Shown: positions 8,444 through 17,507, counted from the stretch's first letter. The stretch: DNA of 64,000 bases from Streptomyces sp. NBC_01335 (GCF_035953295.1 NZ_CP108370.1:1488001-1552000); one strand, 5' to 3'. A program made the numbers and translations. Notes: generated by a model from the sequence alone, not told the origin.

Positions 8444-9115
8444 TTACAGGCTGCGGGCGGTGATGTCGCCGTAGGCGGTGGTCGCGTGGAGGTTGAGGGC
8501 GGCGGCAGCGCCGTCGGTGTTGGAGAGCGCGTTGTGGACCCGGCCGTAGGTGGTGCCGGCGTCCAGGGATGCCGAGACCCCGCGGGCGGCGCCGACGGTG
8601 ATCTCCCCGTGCGCGGTGCGCAGGGTGACGGTGCCGCGGACGGCCTCGGTGATGTGCAGGTCGCCCTTCTGGGTGCTGATCTCGGCGGGTCCGCCCAGGC
8701 GGCCGACGGTGATGTCCCCGGCGAGGACGGTGAGTTGGGCGCTCGCGGTCTCGTCGAGCTTGACGGTCGCCTGCTGGCCGTCGAAGACGACGTCACCGAG
8801 CCGTCCGACGCCCCGGAGTTCGGCGCTGGCCGCCTTCACCTCGATACGGGAGCCGGCGGGCAGCTGGACGGTCAGCTCGACCGCTCCGGAGGGGCCGAGG
8901 ATCCGGTTGCCCGCCTCGGAGGCCTCGATCCGCAGGACTCCGTCGGCGTGGGTGACCTCGATCCGCTCGGCCGCCTTGACGTCGCGGCTCTTGGAGGCGT
9001 CCGCGGGCAGGACCTCGACCACGGTGTCGGGCCGGTCGGCGGCGATGAACCGGATGTGTCCGGCGGGGATGTCGACGACGGCCGAGATGGGGGCGGGGGT
9101 GGTGAACTTCTGCAT
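8444..9115 (-). CDS. DUF4097 beta-strand repeat protein
   Basis: The start ATG at 9115 (MQKFTTP) is preceded by CCAGGAG, giving 223 residues and dropping a 24-residue upstream extension. The body is a run of short beta strands with repeated ITVG/LHIT/VTLR patterns (residues about 20-215), the right-handed beta-solenoid look of DUF4097 adhesin-like domains. No signal peptide is seen, so it is probably cytoplasmic. In Streptomyces, DUF4097 genes often sit in front of DrrAB-like exporters and opposite a MarR/GbsR gene, exactly as here. Its molecular job is unknown. Confidence 0.82.
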   Translation of the reverse strand: MQKFTTPAPISAVVDIPAGHIRFIAADRPDTVVEVLPADASKSRDVKAAERIEVTHADGVLRIEASEAGNRILGPSGAVELTVQLPAGSRIEVKAASAELRGVGRLGDVVFDGQQATVKLDETASAQLTVLAGDITVGRLGGPAEISTQKGDLHITEAVRGTVTLRTAHGEITVGAARGVSASLDAGTTYGRVHNALSNTDGAAAALNLHATTAYGDITARSL

Positions 9116-9418
9116 CGTTTTCTCCTGGGTCTGCTGGGCGAGCCCCTGCGGCCCGCCGTTTCCGACATGAGAAACGCTACGTTGCATTCACGGATCCGGC
9201 AACGACGTAATCCCCGAAATTCCGGTCTCCGCAGGTGGATTGAGGGATTTCATTGCAATGGATTTGGATCGAACGCAACGACCACATCCATCGTCGTTGC
9301 AATGGCTTGAGTGCGAACGCTAAGGTCGCACCAGGAGGGCTCCGCACGGACCGGGGTCCCTCGCACGCACCACCAGAGGGCTCCAGGGCCCCTCGCACGC
9401 ACCACGAGGGAGAACGCG
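9116..9418. promoter_or_regulatory. Divergent promoter region with TTGCA-type operators
   Basis: This region separates the exporter operon from its likely regulator. It contains GTTGCATTC near 9181, a perfect palindrome CATTGCAATG (9251-9260), and an 8-bp inverted repeat GCAACGAC (9275-9282) / GTCGTTGC (9293-9300) running into TTGCAATGG. The repeated TTGCAAT-like element is a good candidate operator for the MarR/GbsR protein. A 16-base direct repeat CCCTCGCACGCACCAC occurs at 9358-9373 and 9390-9405 in the leader of the regulator gene. Confidence 0.55.
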
Positions 9419-10177
9419 ATGCCGGGAGGCAGACTCACCCAGCAGGAACGCCAGCAGATCGCGCTCGGACTGGCCGACGACCTGGCCTACGCGGAGATCG
9501 CGCGGCGCCTCGACCGCCCCACCTCGACCGTCACCCGCGAGGTCATGCGCAACGGTGGCCCCACCGGCTACCGCGCCGACCTCGCCCAGCGCGCCACCGG
9601 GCGTCGCGCGCAGCGCCCGCGGCAGGCGGAAGCCCGGGAGCCGGAGGCGCCTGAGCCCCCGGGGCACGGGCGGGACGCGGAGGCGGTGCGCGCGTACGAG
9701 GAGACGTTCACGGACGTCCTCGTCCAGTCGGGGCTGTCCAGGATGATGGCCGGGGTCCTGGTCTGCCTCTTCACCACCGACGCGGGCAGCGTCACCGCGG
9801 CCGAACTCGTGCGGCGCCTCCAGGTCAGCCCGGCGACCATCTCCAAGTCGATCGCGTTCCTGGAGAGCCAGGGGCTCGTCCGCCGGGAGCGCGACGAGGG
9901 GCGCCGCGAGCGGTACGTCGCCGACGACGACGTCTGGTACCAGTCGGTGATGGCGAGCGCCCGCTCCACCGCCCAACTCGCCGAGGTGGCACGGGTGGGC
10001 GTCGGCGTACTGGGCACCGGCACTCCGGCCGCCCACCGTCTGGAGAACATCGCCCGCTTCACCGGCTTCGTCTCGGAGAGCATCACCCGCGCCGCCGAAC
10101 AGGCCCGCGACATCCTCGCCACCAAACCTGCGGGGGCGGCGTCCGGCACTGCGTCCGGCACTGATACGGAGAGCTGA
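9419..10177 (+). CDS. GbsR/MarR regulator with N-terminal IS30-type HTH
   Basis: The ATG at 9419 follows GAGGGAG and gives 252 residues. Two DNA-binding parts are visible. Residues 5-45 (LTQQERQQIALGLADDLAYA, then EIARRLDRPTSTVTREV) look like the HTH_38 domain found at the N-terminus of IS30 transposases. Residues 95-175 form a GbsR/MarR winged helix (VTAAELVRRLQVSPATISKS, then LVRRERDEGRRERYV). A low-complexity linker of Arg, Pro and Glu joins them. It is divergent from the DUF4097-exporter operon and most likely represses it and itself through the sites in 9116-9418. A strong terminator follows at 10184. Confidence 0.88.
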   Translation: MPGGRLTQQERQQIALGLADDLAYAEIARRLDRPTSTVTREVMRNGGPTGYRADLAQRATGRRAQRPRQAEAREPEAPEPPGHGRDAEAVRAYEETFTDVLVQSGLSRMMAGVLVCLFTTDAGSVTAAELVRRLQVSPATISKSIAFLESQGLVRRERDEGRRERYVADDDVWYQSVMASARSTAQLAEVARVGVGVLGTGTPAAHRLENIARFTGFVSESITRAAEQARDILATKPAGAASGTASGTDTES

Positions 10178-10183
10178 CGGACG

Positions 10184-10245
10184 ACGCCCCGGGGGTCGTG
10201 GCCGCGGCGGTACGAAGCCTGCCGTGGCCACGGCCCCCGGGGCGT
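10184..10245 (+). terminator. Strong intrinsic terminator
   Basis: A 20-bp stem (10184-10203 with 10226-10245), with one G-T pair and a further inner stem, begins 7 bases after the regulator stop. It also faces the end of the convergent ABC ATPase gene. Confidence 0.85.
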
Positions 10246-10343
10246 TCCTCGCAACGCACCTCGCGAAGACGCGGGCACCGCGAGCGGCCGGGCGTGCGGG
10301 GCCGGGGCCCGGGCTCGGGCCGGGCGCTCGGGGCGGGGACGGC

Positions 10344-11780
10344 TCAGACGTCCAGCCCCGGCACGTCCCTGGGCAGCGGGCAGATCCGCCGGCCCTGGTG
10401 GTCGAAGACGTACAGGTGCGCCAGGTCCACCAGCAGGGGCACCTGACCGCCGGTGCGCAGCCGCATGTCCGGGCTGGTACGTACGACCAGGTCGCCGGGG
10501 GTGACGGCCGGGCGGTCGGGGCCGCTCATGGCGTGCGCCGTCCCGTTGCGGGAAGGTTCGCCGAGCGCCACCACCGGTCCGCTGATGTGGCCGGCCTTCT
10601 CCCGGAGGCGTTCCAGCACGCCGAGGCCGCCGCCCCGGGCCCAGGCGGTGCCTTCCCGGCGTCCGCGGCGCGCGGAGTCCCCGTAGTCGCCGTGGTCCGC
10701 TCCTCCCGCGCGTCCGCCCGCGGCGCGGCGCCGGCGCGTGGACGTTTCCGGGCGGGCCGATTCGAGGTCGGGCACGACGGCCGGCCGCGATCCGGTGTTG
10801 AGGTGCACCAGCGCCTCGTGGCCCTGGTACTCCACGTGCTGGACGATGCCGCCGAGCGCCACCTCGCCGGGGCGGGCCTGGCTCGGCGGGGCGATCCGTA
10901 CGGCCTCGGAGCGCAGCCCGACGATGATCCGGCGGCCCTGCTGGATGCGGAGCAACTGGTGGTCGGGGCTGAGCGGTTCGGGCAGCGCGAGGCGCTGGCG
11001 GCCGAGGTCGAGCGACATCCGGCCTTCGAGCGGCGCGTGCACGACGGCCTGGAGGAGGTTGATCCTCGGGGTGCCGATGAAGGCGGCGACGAAGACGTTC
11101 TCGGGCAGCGCGTACACCTCGCGCGGCGAGCTGACCTGCTGGAGGACCCCGCCGCGCAGCACGGCGACCCGGTCGCCGAGGGACATCGCCTCGGACTGGT
11201 CGTGCGTGACGTAGACGGTGGTTACCCCCAACTCCTTGGTGAGCTGGGCGATTTCCGCGCGCAGGTGGTTGCGGAGCTTGGCGTCGAGGTTGGAGAGCGG
11301 CTCGTCCATCAGGAAGACCGAGGGGCGGCGGGAGATGGCCCGGCCCATGGCGACGCGCTGGCGCTCACCGCCGGAGAGCTGGCCGGGGTAGCGGTCCAGG
11401 ACGCCTTCGATGCCGAGCATCCGGGCGGTGGCCTCGATCTGTTCGGTGGCGTCCTCGCGCGGGTTCTGGAGCTTGAGCGGGAAGCCGATGTTGCCCCGGT
11501 TCGTCATGCTCGGGTAGAGGGCGAAGTTCTGGAAGACCATCGCCATGCCCCGTTCGCGGGGCTGGAGATGGGAGGCCGGTACGCCGTCGAGCAGGATCTC
11601 CCCCTCGGTGACCTCCTCCAGCCCCGCGATCATCCGCAGGACGGTGGATTTGCCGCAGCCCGAGGGGCCGAGCAGCACCACGAACTCACCGGGTGCGATG
11701 TCGAGCGAGAAGTGGTCCACTGCGCGCGGACCCCGTCCGTACGCCTTGCTGATGTCCTGCAGAGAGATCGCGCGAGTCAT
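10344..11780 (-). CDS. Sugar-type ABC transporter ATPase, orphan (MsiK/UgpC-like)
   Basis: This 478-residue protein has Walker A GPSGCGKST, signature LSGGERQRVAMGRA, Walker B VFLMDEPLSNLDAKLR and H-loop YVTHDQSEA, followed by TOBE-type segments (VIVGLRSEAVRI). This is the MalK/MsiK/UgpC pattern. No permease or binding-protein gene is adjacent, so it may energise several sugar importers, as MsiK does in Streptomyces. It is about 100 residues longer than usual: an Arg/Gly-rich insertion around residues 330-400 interrupts the TOBE region. Upstream, TTGCGAC (11884-11890) and GTCGCAA (11935-11941) form a widely spaced inverted pair that could bind a LacI-type regulator; this is weak evidence. Confidence 0.9.
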   Translation of the reverse strand: MTRAISLQDISKAYGRGPRAVDHFSLDIAPGEFVVLLGPSGCGKSTVLRMIAGLEEVTEGEILLDGVPASHLQPRERGMAMVFQNFALYPSMTNRGNIGFPLKLQNPREDATEQIEATARMLGIEGVLDRYPGQLSGGERQRVAMGRAISRRPSVFLMDEPLSNLDAKLRNHLRAEIAQLTKELGVTTVYVTHDQSEAMSLGDRVAVLRGGVLQQVSSPREVYALPENVFVAAFIGTPRINLLQAVVHAPLEGRMSLDLGRQRLALPEPLSPDHQLLRIQQGRRIIVGLRSEAVRIAPPSQARPGEVALGGIVQHVEYQGHEALVHLNTGSRPAVVPDLESARPETSTRRRRAAGGRAGGADHGDYGDSARRGRREGTAWARGGGLGVLERLREKAGHISGPVVALGEPSRNGTAHAMSGPDRPAVTPGDLVVRTSPDMRLRTGGQVPLLVDLAHLYVFDHQGRRICPLPRDVPGLDV

Positions 11781-12017
11781 GAGGTTCCGCCCATGGAAAA
11801 GTGATGCGGCTGCACTGTGGGGAGCGGCTGCGTGGCCTGAAGTTAACCCACGGTGCGGGGCGTGTGAATGACTCGCGCGAAGGTTGCGACGGGAGAGAGC
11901 GACGGATCCTGAAGTGCCAGGAGAGATTCCGGTTGTCGCAATGTTTTCGCCCTGGAGGCAGGGGAGTTGAGGGTTCGGCGGGCGACGGTGACGGCCGGGC
12001 GGCCGCGCCCGCGGGGG

Positions 12018-14198
12018 TCACCGGGCCGTGGTCACCAGGACCGGGAAGCCGTTGAGTACGGCGGTCCCGGAGAGCGGGTCGAGGAGGGTGCCGTCGAGCA
12101 GTTGGTTGACGTTGGTGCCGGGCCGGGCGGCGGCGACCGACTGCCGGGTGCCGGGGCGGCCGTGTCCCCAGCCGTGCGGCAGGCTCACCACTCCGGCGCG
12201 GACCGTGTCGGTGATCTCGACGGGCGCCTCGACCGCTCCGCCGGCCGCCTCGATCCGGGCGGTGGCGCCGTCCACGAGGCCGATCCGGTGCGCGTCCTCG
12301 GGGTGGATCTGGAGGGTGCAGGTGTTCGTGCCCCGGTTGAGCGCCGGGACGTTGTGCATCCAGCTGTTGTTGGAGCGCAGGTGGCGGCGGCCGACGAGGA
12401 CCAGCGGGGCCGGGGTGTCGCCGAGCGCCGCGCGCAGCCGGTGGAGGTCGGCGGCGAGCGGCTCCGGGAGCAGCTCGATCCGGCCGCTGCGGGTCCTGAG
12501 GACCTCGGGCAGCCGGGGGCGGAGCGGGCCGAGGTCGATGCCGTGCGGGTGGGCGAGCAGGTCGTCCAGGGTGAGGTCGTACGGGCCCAGCCGCAGCATC
12601 AGGTCGAGCCGGCGCTCGGGTCCGGTGGTCCCCGAGAGGCGTTCGGCGAGCTCCCTCGGTGCTCCGGCCCGGTCGAGCGCGGCGGCGACGGCGTACGCGT
12701 CGACCGTCTCCGGCGGCGCCCCGTGGTTGCCGCCGACGGCGAGGATCAGCCGGGCCAGGATCTCGCTCTCGTCGAGGGCTCCTTCGTCCAGCGGCACGGC
12801 CGGGCGGGTGTAGCGGACCTGGTTGCGCACCGCGAGGGTGTTGAGCGCGAAGTCGAAGTGGGCGGAGCGGGAGGGCGGCGGCGGGGGCAGCACGACGTCG
12901 GCGTGGCGGGAGGTCTCGTTGAGGTACGGGTCGACGCTGACCATGAAGTCGAGGCCTTCGGCGAGCGCCCGGTCGAGCCGGTCGCCGTCGGGGGCGGAGA
13001 GCACCGGGTTGGAGGCGAGCACCACGAGGGCGCGGATGCGGTCCTCGCCGGGGGTGTCGATCTCCTCCGCCAGTGCGGCCATGGGGAGTTCGCCCTTGGC
13101 CTCGGGGTGTCCGGAGACCCGGCTGTGCCAGCGGCCGAGAGCGAAGCCCTTGCCGGGGCCCGCGGGGCGTGGGGCGCGCGCGGTGGCGGCGAGCGGGAAG
13201 AGGGCGCCGCCGGGGCGGTCGAGGTTGCCGGTGAGGATGTTGAGGACGTCCACCAGCCAGCTGGCGAGGGTGCCGTGTGCGACGGTGCAGCTGCCGATGC
13301 GGGCGTAGACGGCGGCGGTCGGCGCGGCGGCGAGTTCCCGCGCGACGGCACGGACCGTGGCCGGGTCGACGTCGCAGGGCCCGGCGACCGCCTCCGGGGT
13401 GAAGTCCGCGAGGGCGTCGGCGAGTCGGTCGAGTCCGTCCAGGTGATCGGCGAGCGCACCGGGGTCGGCGAGCTTCTCCGCGACGAGTACGTGGGCGAGG
13501 GCGGCGAGCAGCAGGGCGTCCGCGCCGGGCCGGATCGCGAGGTGGCGTCCGGCGAGCTTGGCCGTACGGGTGCGGCGCGGGTCGACGACGGTGAGCGTGC
13601 CGCCCCGGGCGAGGAGCGCCTTGAGCCGGCCGGGAAAGTCGGGCGCGGTGCAGAGGCTTCCGTTGGATTCCAGCGGGTTGGCGCCGATGAGCAGCAGATG
13701 GTCGGTGCGGTCGAGATCGGGTACGGGGATGGCGTTGGCGTCCCCGAAGAGCAGCCCGCTGGAGACGTGTTTGGGCATCTGGTCGAGGGTGCTGGCGCTG
13801 AAGACGTTGCGGGTGCCCAGCGCGACGATCAGCAGGGGCGGGTAGAGGCCGCCCGCCATGGTGTGGACGTTGGGGTTGCCGAGGACGAGTCCGGCGCTCT
13901 GCGGCCCATGGGCGTCCGTGACTTCACGGAAGCGGGCGGCGACGGTGTCGAGCGCCTCCTCCCAGGTCGCCTCGCGCAGGACGCCCTCGCGGCGGACGAG
14001 CGGGGTGCGGAGCCGGTCGGGGTCGGCGTCGAGCCCGCCGAAGGCGGCTCCCTTGGGGCAGATGAAACCCCGGCTGAAGACGTCGTCACGGTCCCCGCGC
14101 ACTCCGGTGACGGTGGTCCCCTCGATGGTGAGGGTCAGCCCGCAGGTGGCCTCGCAGAGCGGGCAGATGCGGGGTGCGGTACGGGAGTTGGCGGACAC
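12018..14198 (-). CDS. Molybdopterin-dependent oxidoreductase with 4Fe-4S site
   Basis: I prefer the GTG at 14198 because GGGGAGG lies just upstream; it gives 726 residues. An N-terminal iron-sulfur motif CPLCEATCGL, with the last Cys in FICPKG about 30 residues later, is followed by molybdopterin-binding segments (LIGANPLESNG, VDPRRTRTAKLAGRHL, LVVLASNPVLSAPD) and a C-terminal dinucleotide-binding domain (RSNNSWMHNVP, VSLPHGWGHGRPGT). This is the DMSO-reductase superfamily, close to formate dehydrogenase/nitrate reductase-like single-subunit enzymes. It has no Tat signal, so it is cytoplasmic. The electron partner and substrate are not visible. A TetR gene lies immediately upstream on the same strand. 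Confidence 0.9.
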   Translation of the reverse strand: MSANSRTAPRICPLCEATCGLTLTIEGTTVTGVRGDRDDVFSRGFICPKGAAFGGLDADPDRLRTPLVRREGVLREATWEEALDTVAARFREVTDAHGPQSAGLVLGNPNVHTMAGGLYPPLLIVALGTRNVFSASTLDQMPKHVSSGLLFGDANAIPVPDLDRTDHLLLIGANPLESNGSLCTAPDFPGRLKALLARGGTLTVVDPRRTRTAKLAGRHLAIRPGADALLLAALAHVLVAEKLADPGALADHLDGLDRLADALADFTPEAVAGPCDVDPATVRAVARELAAAPTAAVYARIGSCTVAHGTLASWLVDVLNILTGNLDRPGGALFPLAATARAPRPAGPGKGFALGRWHSRVSGHPEAKGELPMAALAEEIDTPGEDRIRALVVLASNPVLSAPDGDRLDRALAEGLDFMVSVDPYLNETSRHADVVLPPPPPSRSAHFDFALNTLAVRNQVRYTRPAVPLDEGALDESEILARLILAVGGNHGAPPETVDAYAVAAALDRAGAPRELAERLSGTTGPERRLDLMLRLGPYDLTLDDLLAHPHGIDLGPLRPRLPEVLRTRSGRIELLPEPLAADLHRLRAALGDTPAPLVLVGRRHLRSNNSWMHNVPALNRGTNTCTLQIHPEDAHRIGLVDGATARIEAAGGAVEAPVEITDTVRAGVVSLPHGWGHGRPGTRQSVAAARPGTNVNQLLDGTLLDPLSGTAVLNGFPVLVTTAR

Positions 14199-14235
14199 GG
14201 GGCCTCCCCGGGGAGCGACTGGGTCAGCGCGAGCA

Positions 14236-14247
14236 TACCGACCGGTA
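14236..14247 (-). promoter_or_regulatory. TetR-type dyad ahead of the molybdo-enzyme
   Basis: TACCG-AC-CGGTA lies about 40 bases upstream of the oxidoreductase start and between it and the TetR gene. It is a plausible operator for that regulator. Confidence 0.4.
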
Positions 14248-14285
14248 CGCATGTCGGGGAGCCCCTGGACGGGACGGGTCGGGAC

Positions 14286-14348
14286 GTCGGGCAGGGAGCC
14301 CCCTCAGTCGGGCAGGGCGCTCCCTCGGTCGGGCAGGGCGCTCCCTCA
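14286..14348. repeat. Three 21-bp tandem repeats
   Basis: Three consecutive 21-base units of the type GTCGGGCAGGGCGCTCCCTC(A/G) span these bases; the first unit differs slightly from the other two. The last unit runs into the stop codon of the tetR gene (14346-14348), and a fragment of a fourth continues inside it. This is a small minisatellite between tetR and the oxidoreductase gene. Confidence 0.85.
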
Positions 14349-14957
14349 GTCGAGCACCCGCGCGAGGTAGGCGTGGAGCAGCACCCGGACCTCGGCGACG
14401 ATCGCCGGATCGCCGGACGGGTCTTCGCGGAAGGCGAGTTGGAGCGTGGCGTCGGCCGCCTCCACGCCGACCAGGACGGCGCGGCGCAGGTCCTCGTCCG
14501 GGCTGCCGCCCAGGTGTCCCGCGAGGAGTTCGGCGAGCCGGTCCGCGAGCCGGTGGTTCGCCCGGTGCTGGGGGTCGTCGGCGTGTGCGGCGGCCCCGAA
14601 GTCGACCTGGGCGAAGCCGGGGAGCGTACGCCGCATCGCCAGGTACTCGTCGAGTACGGCGTCGATCGCGCCCCGCCAGTCGGCGGCGGGGACGGCGGCG
14701 AGCCGGGTGGTCAGGTGCTCGGTGTAGGAGTTGAGGTTGCGCACCGCGAGGGCGTCCACCAGGGCGCGCTTGTTGGGGAAGAAGCGGTAGACGGACCCGA
14801 TGGGCACCTCCGCGCGGAGGGCGACGGCCCGGGTGGAGAGCTCCTCGTAGCCGGCTTCGTCGAGGAGTGCGGCACAGGCGTCGAGTATCCGGGTGAGCCG
14901 TTCGGCACTGCGCTGCTGGACGGGGGCGCGGCGCAGCTTCGGTTTCGGGTGGGACAC
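14346..14957 (-). CDS. TetR/AcrR family regulator
   Basis: The GTG at 14957 (SHPKPKLRRAP) gives 203 residues. The N-terminal domain is a textbook TetR helix-turn-helix: RLTRILDACAALLDEAGYEE, then STRAVALRAEVPIGSVYRFF and PNKRALVDAL. The rest is an alpha-helical ligand domain ending in LLHAYLARVLD, of the C-terminal type seen in many actinobacterial TetR proteins. It is transcribed in the same direction as the molybdopterin oxidoreductase, with 147 bases between them containing a TetR-like dyad at 14236 and the 21-bp repeats. It therefore probably controls that gene. The inducer is unknown. Confidence 0.88.
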   Translation of the reverse strand: MSHPKPKLRRAPVQQRSAERLTRILDACAALLDEAGYEELSTRAVALRAEVPIGSVYRFFPNKRALVDALAVRNLNSYTEHLTTRLAAVPAADWRGAIDAVLDEYLAMRRTLPGFAQVDFGAAAHADDPQHRANHRLADRLAELLAGHLGGSPDEDLRRAVLVGVEAADATLQLAFREDPSGDPAIVAEVRVLLHAYLARVLD

Positions 14958-15158
14958 GGCCCCATCATGCCGGAGACCACCCGGCCCCCACCCGTCTCCA
15001 CCTGCCTCCACCAGGCCCCGCCCGGCTTCCGGACGCGCGGCGATTGGCGTTGACGGGCCCCTTCTCCATTCCTACGGTGGTCCATAGGATTCACCTTCCA
15101 CGGTTCCCGCGCGCTCCCGAGGGCCGCGGGGGCCCGTCTCGGCACCGGGAGCAGTGGT

Positions 15159-16586
15159 ATGGGCGGCATGGACGGCACACGCGGTACGGACGGCACACGC
15201 GACACGCGGAACGCCGACGGCACACGCGGCACAGGGAACACGGGCACGGGCGGCGCGGACACCGCGGCCGGCCCGGACACCGCCGGGACCGTGTCCGGCG
15301 GGCGCCTGGCGTACTCCACCGGTTTCGGCAACGAGCACAGCTCGGAGGCGGTGCCGGGCGCGCTGCCGCACGGGCGCAACTCCCCCCAGCGCGCGCCGCT
15401 CGGGCTGTACGCGGAGCAGCTCAGCGGCTCCGCGTTCACCGAGCCCCGCGCCCGTAACCGCCGCTCCTGGCTGTACCGGATCCGGCCCTCCGCCGCGCAT
15501 CCGGCGTTCGTCCGCGCCGGCAACGGCTCGCTCCGTTCCGCACCGTTCACGGAGACCGTGCCCGATCCCAACCGGCTCCGCTGGGACCCGCTGCCCGCCC
15601 CCTCCCCCGGCACCGACTTCGTCGCCGGGCTGTGGACCCTCGGCGGCAATGGCGACGCGGCCGGCCGCACCGGCATGGCGGTGCACCTGTACCACGCCAA
15701 CTCCTCCATGACGGAACGCGTGTTCAGCGATTCGGACGGTGAGTTGCTGATCGTCCCCGAGCAGGGTGCGCTGCTGCTCCGCACCGAGTTGGGCCTGCTG
15801 CGCGCCGCTCCCGGCGAGGTGGCGCTGATCCCGCGCGGGGTGCGCTTCCGGGTCGAGCTGCTCGACGCGACCGCCCGGGGGTACGTCTGCGAGAACTACG
15901 GAAGCCCTTTCGAGCTTCCTGAGTTGGGCCCGATCGGTGCCAACGGACTGGCCAACGCACGGGACTTCCGCGCCCCGGTCGCCGCGTACGAGGACCGCGA
16001 GGGCCCGTTCGAGGTGATCAACAAGTTCTGCGGCAACCTCTGGACGGCGACGTACGACCACTCCCCGCTGGACGTCGTCGCCTGGCACGGCAGCCACACG
16101 CCGTACGTCTACGACCTGCGCCGTTTCAACGTCATCGGCACCATCAGCTACGACCACCCCGACCCGTCGGTCTTCACCGTGCTGACCTCGCCGACCGACA
16201 CCCCGGGGCTGGCCGACGTCGACTTCGTGGTCTTCGCGCCGCGCTGGCTGGTCGGCGAGGACACCTTCCGGCCGCCCTACTTCCACCGGAACGTGATGAG
16301 CGAGTACATGGGGCTGATCGAGGGGGCGTACGACGCGAAGTCCGGAGGCTTCGTCCCGGGCGGCGGCTCGCTGCACAACATGATGTCGGCGCACGGTCCG
16401 GACCGGGAGACCTTCGACCGGGCGAGCGCGGCGGAGCTCGTACCGCAGCGGATCGACGACGGGCTGGCGTTCATGTTCGAGACGCGCCGCCCGCTGACGC
16501 TCACCGGTCACGCCGCCTCCGCCCCCCATCTCCAGCGCGGTTACGACGGGGTGTGGCAGGGTCTGGACAGCAACTTCCGGCCATAG
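15159..16586 (+). CDS. hmgA: Homogentisate 1,2-dioxygenase
   Basis: This protein of 475 residues opens the aromatic ring of homogentisate to maleylacetoacetate in tyrosine/phenylalanine breakdown. From residue 45 on it matches the family throughout: [19 protein letters not shown], the cupin-like middle [10 protein letters not shown] and [12 protein letters not shown], and the iron-site region [18 protein letters not shown] with [15 protein letters not shown]. Residues 1-43 are a low-complexity Gly/Thr/Asp/Arg stretch encoded by near-repeats of GACGGCACACGCG and are not part of the known fold. A start at 15168 is also possible; GGGAGC at 15147 fits 15159. The GntR/UTRA gene follows by 44 bases and may regulate it. 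Confidence 0.95.
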   Translation: MGGMDGTRGTDGTRDTRNADGTRGTGNTGTGGADTAAGPDTAGTVSGGRLAYSTGFGNEHSSEAVPGALPHGRNSPQRAPLGLYAEQLSGSAFTEPRARNRRSWLYRIRPSAAHPAFVRAGNGSLRSAPFTETVPDPNRLRWDPLPAPSPGTDFVAGLWTLGGNGDAAGRTGMAVHLYHANSSMTERVFSDSDGELLIVPEQGALLLRTELGLLRAAPGEVALIPRGVRFRVELLDATARGYVCENYGSPFELPELGPIGANGLANARDFRAPVAAYEDREGPFEVINKFCGNLWTATYDHSPLDVVAWHGSHTPYVYDLRRFNVIGTISYDHPDPSVFTVLTSPTDTPGLADVDFVVFAPRWLVGEDTFRPPYFHRNVMSEYMGLIEGAYDAKSGGFVPGGGSLHNMMSAHGPDRETFDRASAAELVPQRIDDGLAFMFETRRPLTLTGHAASAPHLQRGYDGVWQGLDSNFRP

Positions 16587-16630
16587 CTTCCATGTCCGGC
16601 GAGCCGGGGTGAGACCAGGAGGTGGACCGG

Positions 16631-17491
16631 ATGCAAGCAGAACGCACGGACCGTGGCCGGACCGGTCGGGGCGGACCCGCCGCCCCGGAGGAGACCACGG
16701 GCGACCAAGGCGCGGGGACGGGCGCGGGGACGGGGACGGGGACGGCTGCCTTCGCCCCCGACTCCCTGGTGCTGAACGGGAAGCTCCCCCTCTGGTACCA
16801 GGTCTCGCAGTCGCTGCGCGCCTCGATACTCGGCCGTCCGCACGACGCCCCTCCCCGGCTGCCGACCGAGGAACGGCTCGCCGCGCACTACGGGGTGAGC
16901 GTCCTGACCATGCGCCAGGCGCTCAAGGAGCTGGAGTCGGAGGGGCTGATCAGCCGGCAGCGGCGGCACGGCACCTTCATCGAGCCCCGGGCCAGGCGGG
17001 TCTCGCCGGTACGGGTGCTCGGGTCCGTCGACGCGATCGTGGCCCAGCAGTCGGGCGAGCGGACGACGGTTCTCGGCCACGGCCCCACCGCCGTGCCGGG
17101 CGAACTGGCCCACCACTTCCCGGACTGCGCCGAGGTGGTCGGCTACCGGCGGCTGCGCTGCGACGCGGTGACCGGTGAGCCCGTCAACTGGGCCGAGAAC
17201 ATGGTGCGTCCGGAGGTCGCCGCCCGGATCGACGCCGCCGAGCTGGAGCGGTGGCCGATGACGAAGATCCTGCGGGACACGGCGGGCGTGCCGATATCCC
17301 GGATCACCGACACCGTGGAGGCCCGCCTCGCCGACCCGGCCACCGCCGAGCTGCTGCGGGTGCCGCTGCTCAGCCCGATCCTGCACTTCACCGGCGTCAC
17401 CTACGACACCGGCGGCCGGGTGGTCGACGTGGCCCGCATCCACTACCGGGGCGACCGGTTCTCCTTCTCGGTGACGGTGGACGCGGACTGA
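16631..17491 (+). CDS. GntR family regulator with UTRA domain (HutC type)
   Basis: The ATG at 16631 is chosen because AGGAGG (16617-16622) stands eight bases upstream; it gives 286 residues. After a disordered Gly/Thr-rich N-terminus, residues about 50-120 form the GntR winged helix (LWYQVSQSLRASIL, LPTEERLAAHYGVSVLTMRQ, ALKELESEGLI, RRHGTFI). Residues about 140-285 are a UTRA ligand domain (VGYRRLRCD, PLLSPILHFTGVTYD, HYRGDRFSFSV). It follows hmgA on the same strand at 44 bases and is probably co-transcribed, suggesting control of tyrosine/homogentisate catabolism. The effector could be a pathway intermediate; this is inference. Confidence 0.9.
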   Translation: MQAERTDRGRTGRGGPAAPEETTGDQGAGTGAGTGTGTAAFAPDSLVLNGKLPLWYQVSQSLRASILGRPHDAPPRLPTEERLAAHYGVSVLTMRQALKELESEGLISRQRRHGTFIEPRARRVSPVRVLGSVDAIVAQQSGERTTVLGHGPTAVPGELAHHFPDCAEVVGYRRLRCDAVTGEPVNWAENMVRPEVAARIDAAELERWPMTKILRDTAGVPISRITDTVEARLADPATAELLRVPLLSPILHFTGVTYDTGGRVVDVARIHYRGDRFSFSVTVDAD

Positions 17492-17507
17492 CCGGAGTTC
17501 GTACCTG

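Noticed and set aside
11967..15053. A 1028-residue open frame on the plus strand opposite the molybdo-enzyme and TetR genes
   Set aside because: It is the antisense shadow of two well-supported genes. The product is Val/Gly/Arg-rich with no family motifs.
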